Assembly (NCBI RefSeq): GCF_017979475.1
Contig: NZ_JAERIT010000005.1
Location: 62,001-126,000 of the forward strand
Source: Helicobacter pullorum NCTC 12824
GTDB taxonomy: Bacteria; Campylobacterota; Campylobacteria; Campylobacterales; Helicobacteraceae
DNA length: 64,000 nt
Reading direction: 5' to 3'
Positions 27,982-36,884 of the stretch are shown in pieces. The notes under the pieces were generated by a model that saw only the letters and a list, made by a program, of their open reading frames with translations, ran no database searches and was not told the DNA's origin. The position numbers and the translations under genes were made by a program. Within the stretch, counting starts at the first letter, position 1. The number at the start of each line of letters is the position of its first letter.

Positions 27982-30042
27982 TTAAGAATTCATTGCTTGA
28001 TTAATGAGCTGTGTAATGGTGTTTGCAGATTGCTGCATTTGTGCAATCATTTGGTCATAAGCGGACCATTTTTCAGCCATAATCTCGTATTTGGTGTCAA
28101 TTGATTCTTGTGTGGAAGTTTTGTCCTCATTAAGTGTTTTTTGTTCGTTAATGAGAGTGGTTTCTAGAATCTTAAGGGTAGAATTACTTCCGGTAATAAG
28201 AGAATCCATTGTATCTCTAAGATTAGTGAAAACTCCATCTGTTTCAATAGTTTGACCTTTTGAAGTTGTTGCAGAGCTTCTAAAAAATTCTACTGCAGCA
28301 TCGGGGTCTTCTTGAAAAGCGGTGTTAAAAGTATCTTGTTCAAAAGTCAATGTCCCATCTTCATTCATATAAACGCCATATTTGACAAGGCTAGTTCCAT
28401 TAGCGTCAGTAGAATTTATGATGGCGTTGAGCTGGCGTGTAATACTTCTAATTTCACTATTTCCATTGAATACTCCAGAAATCTCAGTTTCAGCGTCATA
28501 TTTGGTAAGCTCTTGGAGTTTGTTATACATTTCATTGTAGCTTTCTACAAAAGCCTGCATTTCCTCAGCAATGCCTTCATCATCTCTTGCGATTCGGACA
28601 ATTACATCTTTTCCTGTTTCTGTAATTGAAGTGAGTTCTAAGGATAATCCAGAAACAATATCATCAATGTTGTTGGTATCTCTTTCAATAGGAATACCAT
28701 TGTAAGTGAGCTTTGCATCTTGAGCTTTTTGGATATTAGTAATATCCATTTTATCTAGCAATCCTTGAGAAGAAGTGTATGAACCAGCTACCATACCAAT
28801 AGAATCTAAGACTTTTGTTTGTTCGCTTGCATCAGCCCCTTCAGCTCCAATGGTAACACTTTTGCCCACTAAGCTAATCGCACCATTTTTGCCTTCTTCG
28901 GCCTTGATTCCTGCGGATTGCAAGGTAGAGTTACTATTGATGGCATTGAGTATTGCTGCACGATTTTGTTCTGCGGTATTATTTGCATTTGTTAGCTGGC
29001 TTAAATCAAATTTTTCCCCATTAATGGTAAAAACACCCGTAAGAGCACCCGCTGCGATTTTCATTTCTGTTAAAGTTTCATCTCCTCCAACAGAAGTTTT
29101 AACAAATCCCAAATCTGTATTGGTTTCACTTGCTCCTTGTGAAGCTTGTAGTTTGACATTGTTAGCTTCTACTTTGATTGTGCCACCTGAAGCGTCATTA
29201 AACATAAGTCCATTACCAGAACTATTTAGGCTAATTGTGATTTCACCTTTATCGATTTTATCTTTGAGGTTGGTATGGTTAGTTTCAATTTCTTTGTTGA
29301 TTGCATCAAGTATAAGGCTTGCATTGTCTTTTGCTTCATTACCAAAATCACTGCCAATTTGGCTCATATCAATGCTAATTTTTTCTCCACCAATCTCAAT
29401 ATCAAGCGTCCCGCTAGTGATTTTACCACCGGGTGTTGCAGCACTTTCTAGTGTGCTACCAAAATAGATTTTGTTATTTGCCCCTGTATTTTTGGATTGA
29501 ATCATAAGCTGGTAGGGATTTTCTCCGCCTGTTTTCATAATGATACCCATAACTTCACCATTTGTCGCATCTGTAATGCTTTGTGCAACTTCTGAAAGTG
29601 TAGCCCCAGCTTTGATATCTACACTATAATTAGAGCCATTATAGTAAAAGTTCAAAGTCGTGTTATCACTACTAAAGATACTATCTCTTGAAGCAAATTT
29701 AAGTCCGACTTGATTAACATCATTTTGTGCAAGTTGTGAGACATTAATGGTAATATCTTGGATTGCTAATCCATCTCCCGCTGTTGCTTTGACACCACTT
29801 CCTTCCACCGTCGCTTGTCTTTTTTGATAAGTGCTATAATCTGATAGATTCTTAAAACTTGTATTCAAAGAAGTCATCATGGTTAGTAAAGAGGTAAGCT
29901 CTGTTTGTTGCTCCATATTTTTTTCAAGTTTTTCAGTGATTGGATCGATTTGATTGCTAACATCAAGATCTTTCATTTGCTCGATAACATCCCATGTTAG
30001 GTTACTTGAAATACCTAATACTGATTGTGTTCCTAGTGCCAT
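27982..30042 (-). CDS. fliD: Flagellar filament cap protein FliD
   Basis: Caps the filament and guides flagellin assembly. The 686-residue product is long, as in Helicobacter (E. coli FliD is under 500). It shows the N-terminal helical domain, FLGLIN-like beta domains in the middle with many Gly/Thr/Asn segments, and the C-terminal coiled region ending MIAQMQQSANTITQLINQAM. A long open frame on the opposite strand (28775-29467) is a shadow of its codon use. Preceded by flaG. Confidence 0.93.
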   Translation of the reverse strand: MALGTQSVLGISSNLTWDVIEQMKDLDVSNQIDPITEKLEKNMEQQTELTSLLTMMTSLNTSFKNLSDYSTYQKRQATVEGSGVKATAGDGLAIQDITINVSQLAQNDVNQVGLKFASRDSIFSSDNTTLNFYYNGSNYSVDIKAGATLSEVAQSITDATNGEVMGIIMKTGGENPYQLMIQSKNTGANNKIYFGSTLESAATPGGKITSGTLDIEIGGEKISIDMSQIGSDFGNEAKDNASLILDAINKEIETNHTNLKDKIDKGEITISLNSSGNGLMFNDASGGTIKVEANNVKLQASQGASETNTDLGFVKTSVGGDETLTEMKIAAGALTGVFTINGEKFDLSQLTNANNTAEQNRAAILNAINSNSTLQSAGIKAEEGKNGAISLVGKSVTIGAEGADASEQTKVLDSIGMVAGSYTSSQGLLDKMDITNIQKAQDAKLTYNGIPIERDTNNIDDIVSGLSLELTSITETGKDVIVRIARDDEGIAEEMQAFVESYNEMYNKLQELTKYDAETEISGVFNGNSEIRSITRQLNAIINSTDANGTSLVKYGVYMNEDGTLTFEQDTFNTAFQEDPDAAVEFFRSSATTSKGQTIETDGVFTNLRDTMDSLITGSNSTLKILETTLINEQKTLNEDKTSTQESIDTKYEIMAEKWSAYDQMIAQMQQSANTITQLINQAMNS

Positions 30043-30056
30043 ACTTGCCTCCTTAT

Positions 30057-30431
30057 TTAAGCTTGTTTATCAAAAATCATTCCCACAATTTCTTTCATTT
30101 TTGCCGCTAACTGCATTGCCTCATCACTTGGTATTTTGCGTATAAGGCGATTTGTATCACGTTCGCTTACAGTAATATATAATCCTTCAATATCTTCGCT
30201 AAAGTTAAAAGCAATACTTGTATTAAGAGGGCTTAACTCTTTGTTGAGCTGCTGTGCTAATTGACTAAGCTCTTGTTTTTGCTCTTCAATATTTTTTTGC
30301 TCGTTACTTTCTTGAATGTTTTGCTGCATTGTCGCAGAAGAAACATTATTTGAATAGGTGCTTTCTCCTTGTTGATAAGAATTCACTTGCATATTACCAG
30401 CAATATTCATTCCATTTTCTGTGATATTCAT
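30057..30431 (-). CDS. flaG: FlaG family flagellar protein
   Basis: Influences filament length. The 124-residue product has a polar, glutamine-rich N-terminal half and the conserved FlaG core: LNKELSPLNTSIAFNFSEDIEGLYITVSE, then LIRKIPSDEAMQLAAKMKEIVGMIFD. It is the first gene of the flaG-fliD-fliS set, with a sigma-28-like box upstream. Confidence 0.9.
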   Translation of the reverse strand: MNITENGMNIAGNMQVNSYQQGESTYSNNVSSATMQQNIQESNEQKNIEEQKQELSQLAQQLNKELSPLNTSIAFNFSEDIEGLYITVSERDTNRLIRKIPSDEAMQLAAKMKEIVGMIFDKQA

Positions 30432-30469
30432 AGCAATCTCCTTATTATCTATGGAATCATTTTAAAAGT

Positions 30470-30476
30470 ATATCGG
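30470..30476 (-). promoter_or_regulatory. Sigma-28-like -10 box upstream of flaG
   Basis: On the minus strand this reads CCGATAT, matching the CGATWT core of FliA promoters in Campylobacter and Helicobacter, 38 bases before the flaG start. The -35 region is T-rich and not convincing. Late flagellar genes are often FliA-dependent, so the call fits, but only the -10 core is visible. Confidence 0.45.
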
Positions 30477-30506
30477 ATATTTTACAAAAAAATGAAACAA
30501 AAATGA

Positions 30507-31739
30507 TTAATTTTTTAAAGAAATTAACTCTAATGGGTCAATATGCTTATCTTTTAATGTAACTTCAAATTTTAATGTATTTTCTATTCTTCCTATTGTA
30601 TAGCCTTTTTTGATGGTTGTTCCGGGTTTAATAGTGGGGGCTATTTTGTCGAGTTGTGCATAAATGGTGTGCATATTATCCTTGTGCTCAATGATGACAA
30701 CTTTTTTTAAAATAGGGGTATCTTTGGCAAAAACGACCTTGCCATCTAACACACTTTTTACTTTATCATCACCTTTTGTGAGTAAAGTAACTGATTCGTT
30801 AAAAACTTTCATTTTATAAACTGGATCATAATAAGGTCCGAATCTTTTTTGTATTTCAAAATCATCTAGGGGTGCGATAGTTTTGGAGCCTTTGTATTTT
30901 GTGGTGCTAATATTGTGATAAGAGCTTGCTACTTGGCGGACATCAAAATCATTTTGGGTTTGGGGAGTTTGAGATTTTTCTTGACTTTTGGCTAATTCTT
31001 CTCGTTTTTTGCGTTTTTCTTCTTCTTGGCTTTTAAGGATATTGAGTTGAACTAGAATCTCTTGCAAGCTATCACGCTCTTTGACGATTTGCTGGAGTTC
31101 TTTGTTGTATTTATCCATTTCTTTTTGATAGGTGGCTAGAATCTTTTTTTGTTTGGCTTGCAAGTCTTTGAGATTATTTCTTTTTTTGTCTTCTAGGGAA
31201 ATAAATTTTTCTAGTTGCGTTATTTCATTTTGTAGGGCTTGTATGTCTTGTATAATTTGTGTTTGTTGTTGGCTTAGATTGGTTAGTTGCTCTTTTGTGG
31301 AGTGATTGATTGCTTTGAAACTTTCTTCTGTGATTAGATCTTGGATAGATTCTGGTTGAAAATCGTTTAATAAAATGGCAAAAGAAATATCTTTGGCTAC
31401 CAAATCTATAATAGCAAGTTCGATGTTTTTGCGTTTTTGATAAAGGGTTTCTTGCTCGTTAGATAAGGTTTTGATGAGTTTTTCTTTTGTGGTGTATTCT
31501 TGCTTATTTTTGGAGATGTTTTTTTCGCTTTCTTGGATGATATTTTCCAAAGTTTCTAATTCTTCTTTTTGTTTGTTGATGTGATTCCCGATTTCTTGGA
31601 GTTTTTGATTGATTTGTGCTTCTTTTTTCTTTTTGCTTTCTAAAGCGGTTTTATTTTGTGAAATTTTTTGAGTGATTTCTTTTTGGTCGGCATTAAGGCT
31701 AATAAAACAAAGAAATATAACAAGAATTTTGAATGGCAT
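30507..31739 (-). CDS. EnvC-like murein hydrolase activator with degenerate LytM domain
   Basis: The product of about 410 residues has a signal peptide (MPFKILVIFLCFISLNA), a long coiled coil over about residues 25-265, and a C-terminal M23/LytM domain. In that domain the usual HxGxD zinc motif is replaced by FNESVTL, and the second histidine motif reads TIYAQLD. It is therefore probably not a peptidase itself. EnvC in E. coli is a non-catalytic amidase activator regulated by FtsEX, and ftsE-ftsX lie directly upstream. I chose 31739, where AAGGA is well placed. Confidence 0.85.
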   Translation of the reverse strand: MPFKILVIFLCFISLNADQKEITQKISQNKTALESKKKKEAQINQKLQEIGNHINKQKEELETLENIIQESEKNISKNKQEYTTKEKLIKTLSNEQETLYQKRKNIELAIIDLVAKDISFAILLNDFQPESIQDLITEESFKAINHSTKEQLTNLSQQQTQIIQDIQALQNEITQLEKFISLEDKKRNNLKDLQAKQKKILATYQKEMDKYNKELQQIVKERDSLQEILVQLNILKSQEEEKRKKREELAKSQEKSQTPQTQNDFDVRQVASSYHNISTTKYKGSKTIAPLDDFEIQKRFGPYYDPVYKMKVFNESVTLLTKGDDKVKSVLDGKVVFAKDTPILKKVVIIEHKDNMHTIYAQLDKIAPTIKPGTTIKKGYTIGRIENTLKFEVTLKDKHIDPLELISLKN

Positions 31740-31740
31740 T

Positions 31741-32547
31741 TTAGTCCTTTTGTTGCAAACTAACAATCCACACAGAAACCAAAGAAACTACCAAACCAAC
31801 AAGCAATAAAACAATAGAATCGCTTAAAGGCGAGAAAATATCAGGCTTTAATCCAAGTTCTTGCATAAAAATCAAAAGAGTAGGGTTTGTAGATACATAA
31901 AACAATCCAATCCCTACTATAATGGTGGCAATAATGGTATCCAAGCAAGCAAGACGGAATAAAATTTGCGAACGCATCCATAAAGGCGCACCAAGCAAAG
32001 TCATAATTTCCATTCTTTCTAAATGTTGGAATTTCCAAATTTCAATTTGTTTAAACATTAAAAGAAGGCTAATTAATGCAATGAGGCTAGAAAAAATAAT
32101 AACGCTGCTATTAATTATTAAAAGAAGTTGGTAGATTTGGCTGTGGCTTTTGGTGAAAGTTTCTACTCGTATGATGCCATCAATTGATTTTAGGGAATTA
32201 TTGATGACACTAAGGCGAGCAGAGCTAGGGTAAGTATTGAGACTTAGGGAATAAAAATGTGGCAATGTGTTTTTTAAAACAATAAGATTTGCTTGACTAA
32301 TATTATCTTTTAGGCGGTCAAGCACAATTTTGGAATCTATTGAAGTAAGGCTTTGGGATTCGCTAATTTTTTCTTTGATGTCTTGTAAATTTAGCTCTTT
32401 TGTAGAAGCTAAAATGATTGCATAGTTTTTTCCAAGCGTGTTTTCATAATCATTCAAGGTGCGATTAACGAGCAAAATGCTTTCTAATGCAAATAAGAGC
32501 GCAACTAAAGGAATAATTAGAGATAAATGGTTTTTAAGAGAGTTCAT
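31741..32547 (-). CDS. ftsX: Cell division protein FtsX
   Basis: Membrane partner of FtsE that relays ATP hydrolysis to periplasmic murein hydrolase control. The 268-residue product has four predicted membrane helices: one N-terminal (LIIPLVALLFALESILL), then three after residue 145. An extracytoplasmic loop lies between the first two, and an FKQIEIWKFQHLERMEIMTLLGAP loop resembles the family. Overlaps ftsE by 14 bases; one base separates it from the EnvC-like gene. Confidence 0.9.
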   Translation of the reverse strand: MNSLKNHLSLIIPLVALLFALESILLVNRTLNDYENTLGKNYAIILASTKELNLQDIKEKISESQSLTSIDSKIVLDRLKDNISQANLIVLKNTLPHFYSLSLNTYPSSARLSVINNSLKSIDGIIRVETFTKSHSQIYQLLLIINSSVIIFSSLIALISLLLMFKQIEIWKFQHLERMEIMTLLGAPLWMRSQILFRLACLDTIIATIIVGIGLFYVSTNPTLLIFMQELGLKPDIFSPLSDSIVLLLVGLVVSLVSVWIVSLQQKD

Positions 32548-33202
32548 AAATTACTCCTTCTTCAATGTGTAGATGTCTGTATTTAATACCAAAAGTTTCT
32601 GGGATTCTGTGAGTTACAACAACAATAGTAATGCCAAGCTGTTCATTAACACCTTTTAATAAGCTCCAAATTACTTCGCTAGAATAATCATCTAAGTTTC
32701 CGGTTGGTTCATCTGCCAAAATCAAAAGTGGATTATGAGAGAGCGCTCTTGCCATTGCTACTCTTTGTTGTTCTCCCCCGCTTAATTCCAAAGGATATTT
32801 ATTGCCTTTGTGGGAGAGTTTTATGTGTGCTAGAAGTCTATCAGTTTGAGCTTTGCAAGATTCTTTTGTGAAACCCCCGATAATCATAGGAAGCATAACA
32901 TTTTTTTCGACATTGAAATCTTTGATTAATTTGTAGTCTTGAAAAATAATACCAAGATGGCGGCGTAGATTTTCTATGTTTTTTTTGCTGGTTTTAAACA
33001 TTTCCACTCCGCATACTTCCAAAGAGCCACTTTTGAGCGGTAAATCTCCATAAATAGAGCGTATGAGTGTGCTTTTTCCACTTCCACTAGGACCACTAAT
33101 AAAAACAAATTCTTGTGGAAAAATATTAAAGCTGGCGTTTTTGATGATAATTTCATCTTTGTAGCCTAAGTTAATGCCTTGTGCTTTGATGATTGCTTCC
33201 AT
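32534..33202 (-). CDS. ftsE: Cell division ATP-binding protein FtsE
   Basis: ABC ATPase of the FtsEX division complex. The 222-residue product has Walker A GPSGSGKST near residue 36, the Q-loop IIFQDYKLIKD, signature LSGGEQQR near 141 and Walker B LLILADEPTGNLD near 162. The adjacent ftsX and EnvC-like gene distinguish it from LolD-type ATPases. Confidence 0.93.
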   Translation of the reverse strand: MEAIIKAQGINLGYKDEIIIKNASFNIFPQEFVFISGPSGSGKSTLIRSIYGDLPLKSGSLEVCGVEMFKTSKKNIENLRRHLGIIFQDYKLIKDFNVEKNVMLPMIIGGFTKESCKAQTDRLLAHIKLSHKGNKYPLELSGGEQQRVAMARALSHNPLLILADEPTGNLDDYSSEVIWSLLKGVNEQLGITIVVVTHRIPETFGIKYRHLHIEEGVIYELS

Positions 33203-33204
33203 AA

Positions 33205-34434
33205 TTAAAGTCCTTGTGTTGGTTTTTGGTTTAAGAGTGAAATAAGCAGCTGGTGGGCTTTGTGATTAATTTGCGTTGGTAATGGATTTTCTCTAAAATA
33301 ATGCAAATGTGTATCTTCTATAAGGTAGCGAGTTTCTGGATAATTGAAATCGCCAAATGCAATTTTGAGTAATTTGCAATCTGTGGAATCTGCAATCAAT
33401 AAGTCTTCTAAGTGCAAAAAATAATCCTCTTGAATAATTTTCTTTTTTTGAAAGAATTTTTGAAGGGAAGTGTTTGAAAAATCAAATGTATAATCAAAAG
33501 ATATAGGGCTACTGCTTTGTTTTGCAAAGATTTCAAGATTGTAAATATTTTTTTGCTGTTTTAGCCATCTAGCTTCATATTTGCTGATAATCTCTTCTTG
33601 TGCATTTGAAGTGTATTGAATCTCTAAATTAGGGTTAGAGATTGCAAGCTCTTTTGCGTAGCAAAAATACTCATAGCTATCTGTGCGTAATTGTAAATGT
33701 CCATTTGGTATTAACACTCTTGAGGCTTGAGAGAGAAAGGCATTGCTAAAGATTCTTCTATGGGGTTTTTTATCCCAAGGGACTGGAAAATGCACGAATA
33801 TTTTTTCAAGTGTATTGGAGGGAAGAAGCTCTAAGAAGATTCTAGCATCGTAGGCTAAAAGTAGGATATTATCAAGTTTATTTAATTCAATTTGTCTAGC
33901 AACTTGCTCCAAAGATGGATAATGAATCTCTAAACCAATGTGTAAAATATTAGGGTGTTTTTGGGCATTATAGAGGAGATGCCTACCGCTACCAAAGCCG
34001 ATTTCAAGCCAAACTTTTGGATTTTTAAGTTTTTGTTTTTTGAGTAGAGTGTCAAAATCCAAGAAATCTTCAATATGCTTAATAAAGGGTATTTTTCCCA
34101 AATAGAGATTATTTTTTTCATGAAGATTGTGGGTGAGTAAGGAATCTTGAAATTGAGAGAGAATTTCTAGGGATTTTTTGATAATGCCAATGGGGGCAAT
34201 TTTTGAGTTTTTATCGCATTTTACAATGGTTTCATGGTTAGTTTTTTTGATTTCTAGGAAGTAGTCTTTGTTTTTTAGCGAAGAAAGAGTAGGGGAGAAA
34301 TGCACTTGCAAAAGCGAAAAATTAGGATTATTAGCCGAAGTAAATAAATTGGTAAAAGTAAATTCCCCTTCTTTTGTTGTAGAGGTAAATGGAAGGGGAG
34401 GAAGGGTGAGGCTTTGAGTTTTGAAATGTGGCAT
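33205..34434 (-). CDS. trmB: tRNA (guanine-N7)-methyltransferase TrmB, long form
   Basis: Methylates G46 of tRNA. The 409-residue product is much longer than E. coli TrmB (about 240). The methyltransferase core sits in the middle, with WLEIGFGSGRHL near residue 141 binding S-adenosylmethionine, then HFPVPWDKKPHRRIF near 215 and a LRTDSYEYF motif. About 120 extra residues lie on each side, as in Campylobacter orthologs. Its neighbours flpA and ftsE match the Campylobacter order. Confidence 0.88.
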   Translation of the reverse strand: MPHFKTQSLTLPPLPFTSTTKEGEFTFTNLFTSANNPNFSLLQVHFSPTLSSLKNKDYFLEIKKTNHETIVKCDKNSKIAPIGIIKKSLEILSQFQDSLLTHNLHEKNNLYLGKIPFIKHIEDFLDFDTLLKKQKLKNPKVWLEIGFGSGRHLLYNAQKHPNILHIGLEIHYPSLEQVARQIELNKLDNILLLAYDARIFLELLPSNTLEKIFVHFPVPWDKKPHRRIFSNAFLSQASRVLIPNGHLQLRTDSYEYFCYAKELAISNPNLEIQYTSNAQEEIISKYEARWLKQQKNIYNLEIFAKQSSSPISFDYTFDFSNTSLQKFFQKKKIIQEDYFLHLEDLLIADSTDCKLLKIAFGDFNYPETRYLIEDTHLHYFRENPLPTQINHKAHQLLISLLNQKPTQGL

Positions 34435-35690
34435 TATTTGGCAGGTAAAAATAGCATAATTTCTTCAGTTTGTTTTGATTCTAAGCCATTTTCATCAACA
34501 GCGCTGATTCGGTAATAGTATTTTTCTCCAGCCCTAACTTCATTATCAATAAATTCTGGTGTAAGGACTTTATTGTAACGCAAAGTTTCCCCAAAAAAGC
34601 TTGAATCTTTTTTATACACAATATATTCTACTGCACGATTATCTTGTGGATTCCAGCGTATAACTGCAGAATTTCCTTCAATTTGTGCATAAGTGATTAA
34701 AGGGGTATTAGGCAATCCCAAAGTAGTTCCTATAATCGGTCCTGTTTCAAGGCTTTCTATGCCATCTTTATCAGTAGCGGTAATTTTGTAATAATATTGT
34801 TTGCCATTATCGTCAATAATATCTTGGTAAGTATTGGTATTATTTGGAATTGTGGCTAATTTGCTAAAAAAATTAGATTCAAAACTTGAGCGAAAGAGGT
34901 TGTATTGTGTAATTTCTGGATTTTGATGCAAATCCCATTTGAGTGTGATTTGTTTGGGGATATTGTTGCTTGCGGTAAAATTAGAAATAGGGGTTGGTTT
35001 GGGTTTTGTGGTCGCACTTACAATTTGTGAGGGGAGGGATAGAGTTTTATTGACATTGTAAGCAAAGATTCTATATTCATGCGTTGCGTTATCTTCAAGC
35101 TTGGTATCCAAATATTCCACTAATAAGCGATTATTTATATCGGCTAATTTATCCCAGTTTCCTTTGGAATCTTTTTTTTCTATAATATAGCCTATTACCC
35201 TTGTATCTTGGTGAGGATTCCAAATGATTTTAATTTTTCTAGGGTAGTTTCCTATGGCTTCAATATAACTTACAGCGGTGATAAATTGTGTTTTTGCACT
35301 AATGGGTGAGGAGAATTGAGAAATGTTTTTTTGTGCATCAAAAGAAGCAAATTGATAGAGATATTCGGTATTGGATTCAAGTTTATTGTCTGCATAATGT
35401 GTTGTGAAACGAGAATCTAGCGTGGCAATTTTGCTAAAGCTTGTTTCATTTGGCTTTTTGCGATAGATATAATAACCTGCTATTTCTGGATTTTGGATTA
35501 GATTCCATTCAAATGCAATTGTATTAACATCGCTTAATACACGAATGTCACTAGGAGGAGTAATGTTTGGATTAATAGAGGGTGTGCTCCCAAAACTAAA
35601 ATTGCTACTTGAACTACTACAAGCACTAAAAAATGCGGCAATAACTAATATTAAAAGCTTAAAAAAAGTGTTTTTAAATAAAAATAACAT
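34434..35690 (-). CDS. flpA: Fibronectin type III repeat lipoprotein, FlpA-like
   Basis: Surface or periplasmic lipoprotein. After a hydrophobic leader with lipobox FFSAC comes a serine-rich spacer and about four fibronectin type III repeats, seen as recurring W-x-L/P...Y-x-I/V-x-R/K patterns such as IAGYYIYRKKPNETSF, RVIGYIIEKKDSKG and ITQYNLFRSSFES. Campylobacter FlpA has the same architecture and lies between the same genes, where it binds host fibronectin; adhesion here is inference. ATG at 35690 is better spaced from AAGGA than TTG at 35696. Confidence 0.82.
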   Translation of the reverse strand: MLFLFKNTFFKLLILVIAAFFSACSSSSSNFSFGSTPSINPNITPPSDIRVLSDVNTIAFEWNLIQNPEIAGYYIYRKKPNETSFSKIATLDSRFTTHYADNKLESNTEYLYQFASFDAQKNISQFSSPISAKTQFITAVSYIEAIGNYPRKIKIIWNPHQDTRVIGYIIEKKDSKGNWDKLADINNRLLVEYLDTKLEDNATHEYRIFAYNVNKTLSLPSQIVSATTKPKPTPISNFTASNNIPKQITLKWDLHQNPEITQYNLFRSSFESNFFSKLATIPNNTNTYQDIIDDNGKQYYYKITATDKDGIESLETGPIIGTTLGLPNTPLITYAQIEGNSAVIRWNPQDNRAVEYIVYKKDSSFFGETLRYNKVLTPEFIDNEVRAGEKYYYRISAVDENGLESKQTEEIMLFLPAK

Positions 35691-35816
35691 AATCAAGAAT
35701 CCTTAAATTTCCTAAAATATGCTTTTAGGTTTTGATTTGTAAATAATTAAAAAGTTTTATCATAGCATAGATTTGCCAAAAAATCTATTATTTTTATAAA
35801 TTAGCTAAGTTTTGTT

Positions 35817-36809
35817 TTAAGTAAATTTTGAAAGATAAATATCTTGTAAAGGCAAAATGAAATTTTTTGCAAATGATTCAAAATCTTGTGAGGCATAAAA
35901 ATTTTGGTGCAAAAAAAGAAGCATATCCTCAAAAAGAGGTGCATAGATTTTTAAGTGTTTTTGGGTGGTGGGGTGCTTTAGATAGAGCAAAGAAGAGTGG
36001 AGAAGAATCCTTTGTGTGTAATTTCCTTTGTAGTTGTAAAAAAAATCTCCTAGAATATGGCGATTAATTTTGCTTAAATGAGCGCGGATTTGATGTGTTC
36101 TGCCACTAAAAAGTTTTGCGCCTATGAGTTCAGTTTTGCCATTATCGATGATTTTGAAAAATGCAGTTTTTGCATCTTTGGAATCTGGAGTTTGCTTGGA
36201 AGTTGTAATGTATTTTAAGCGATTTTTTGGGTGTCTTATCAAAGGCGAATCTATAATAATATCTTGTTTGAGAGGTTGGTTGATAACACAAAGATAATAG
36301 CGTCCCATTTCTTTGGTTTTGAGTTGTTGGCTTAAGATTTGATGGGAATGGTTATTTTTGGCAATGACAATGGCGCCACTGGTGGTTTTGTCTAATCGGT
36401 GAATAATGCCCTCTCGATAAGAATCTCCCAAATTGGAGAGTTTGAAATTTTGCTCTTTTAGCCACTCATGGAGCGTGTATTGGGTGTCTTCTTGGTTGGT
36501 TTTATGCACAACCAAATTAATGGGCTTGTTGAGGACTAATAAATCTTCATCTTCATATAAGATTGGAATGTGGATTTTTGGAGTGGGTTTGGCAGCTTCC
36601 AAAAGAGAAGGGAAGATATGAATTTGGTCTTGTTCTTTGAGGATAATTCCATTTTTTGAGGCTTGTATTTGATTGAGGGTGATTTGTTTGTTGTGAAGCA
36701 TTTTGTTGATTTTATTGCGTGATAAATTTAGTTTTGTTGCCAAAAAAATATCTAAACGCATTCCAGATTCTTGAGAGGTTACCAAAAAATTTAAAATTTC
36801 TCTTTCCAT
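35817..36809 (-). CDS. rluD: RluA-family 23S rRNA pseudouridine synthase
   Basis: The 330-residue product has an N-terminal S4 RNA-binding domain (RLDIFLATKLNLSRNKINKMLHNKQI) and the catalytic motif HRLDKTTSGAIVIAKN with the active aspartate near residue 144. A late FSGRTHQIRAHLSKINRHILGD completes the RluA fold. The gene order rluD-flpA-trmB-ftsEX matches Campylobacter. Assignment to RluD rather than RluC is from neighbourhood. Confidence 0.85.
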   Translation of the reverse strand: MEREILNFLVTSQESGMRLDIFLATKLNLSRNKINKMLHNKQITLNQIQASKNGIILKEQDQIHIFPSLLEAAKPTPKIHIPILYEDEDLLVLNKPINLVVHKTNQEDTQYTLHEWLKEQNFKLSNLGDSYREGIIHRLDKTTSGAIVIAKNNHSHQILSQQLKTKEMGRYYLCVINQPLKQDIIIDSPLIRHPKNRLKYITTSKQTPDSKDAKTAFFKIIDNGKTELIGAKLFSGRTHQIRAHLSKINRHILGDFFYNYKGNYTQRILLHSSLLYLKHPTTQKHLKIYAPLFEDMLLFLHQNFYASQDFESFAKNFILPLQDIYLSKFT

Positions 36810-36884
36810 TGCTAAATGTTTTATTCTTTCCTAGATTAAATTATGTTAAAATTTCTATTATTTATTTTTTAAGGTTTATTTGTT

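Noticed and set aside
28775-29467. 230-codon open frame on the plus strand inside fliD
   Set aside because: It is fully antisense to a well-supported fliD, and its translation is Ser/Pro/Leu-rich without motifs, the expected mirror of fliD codon use.
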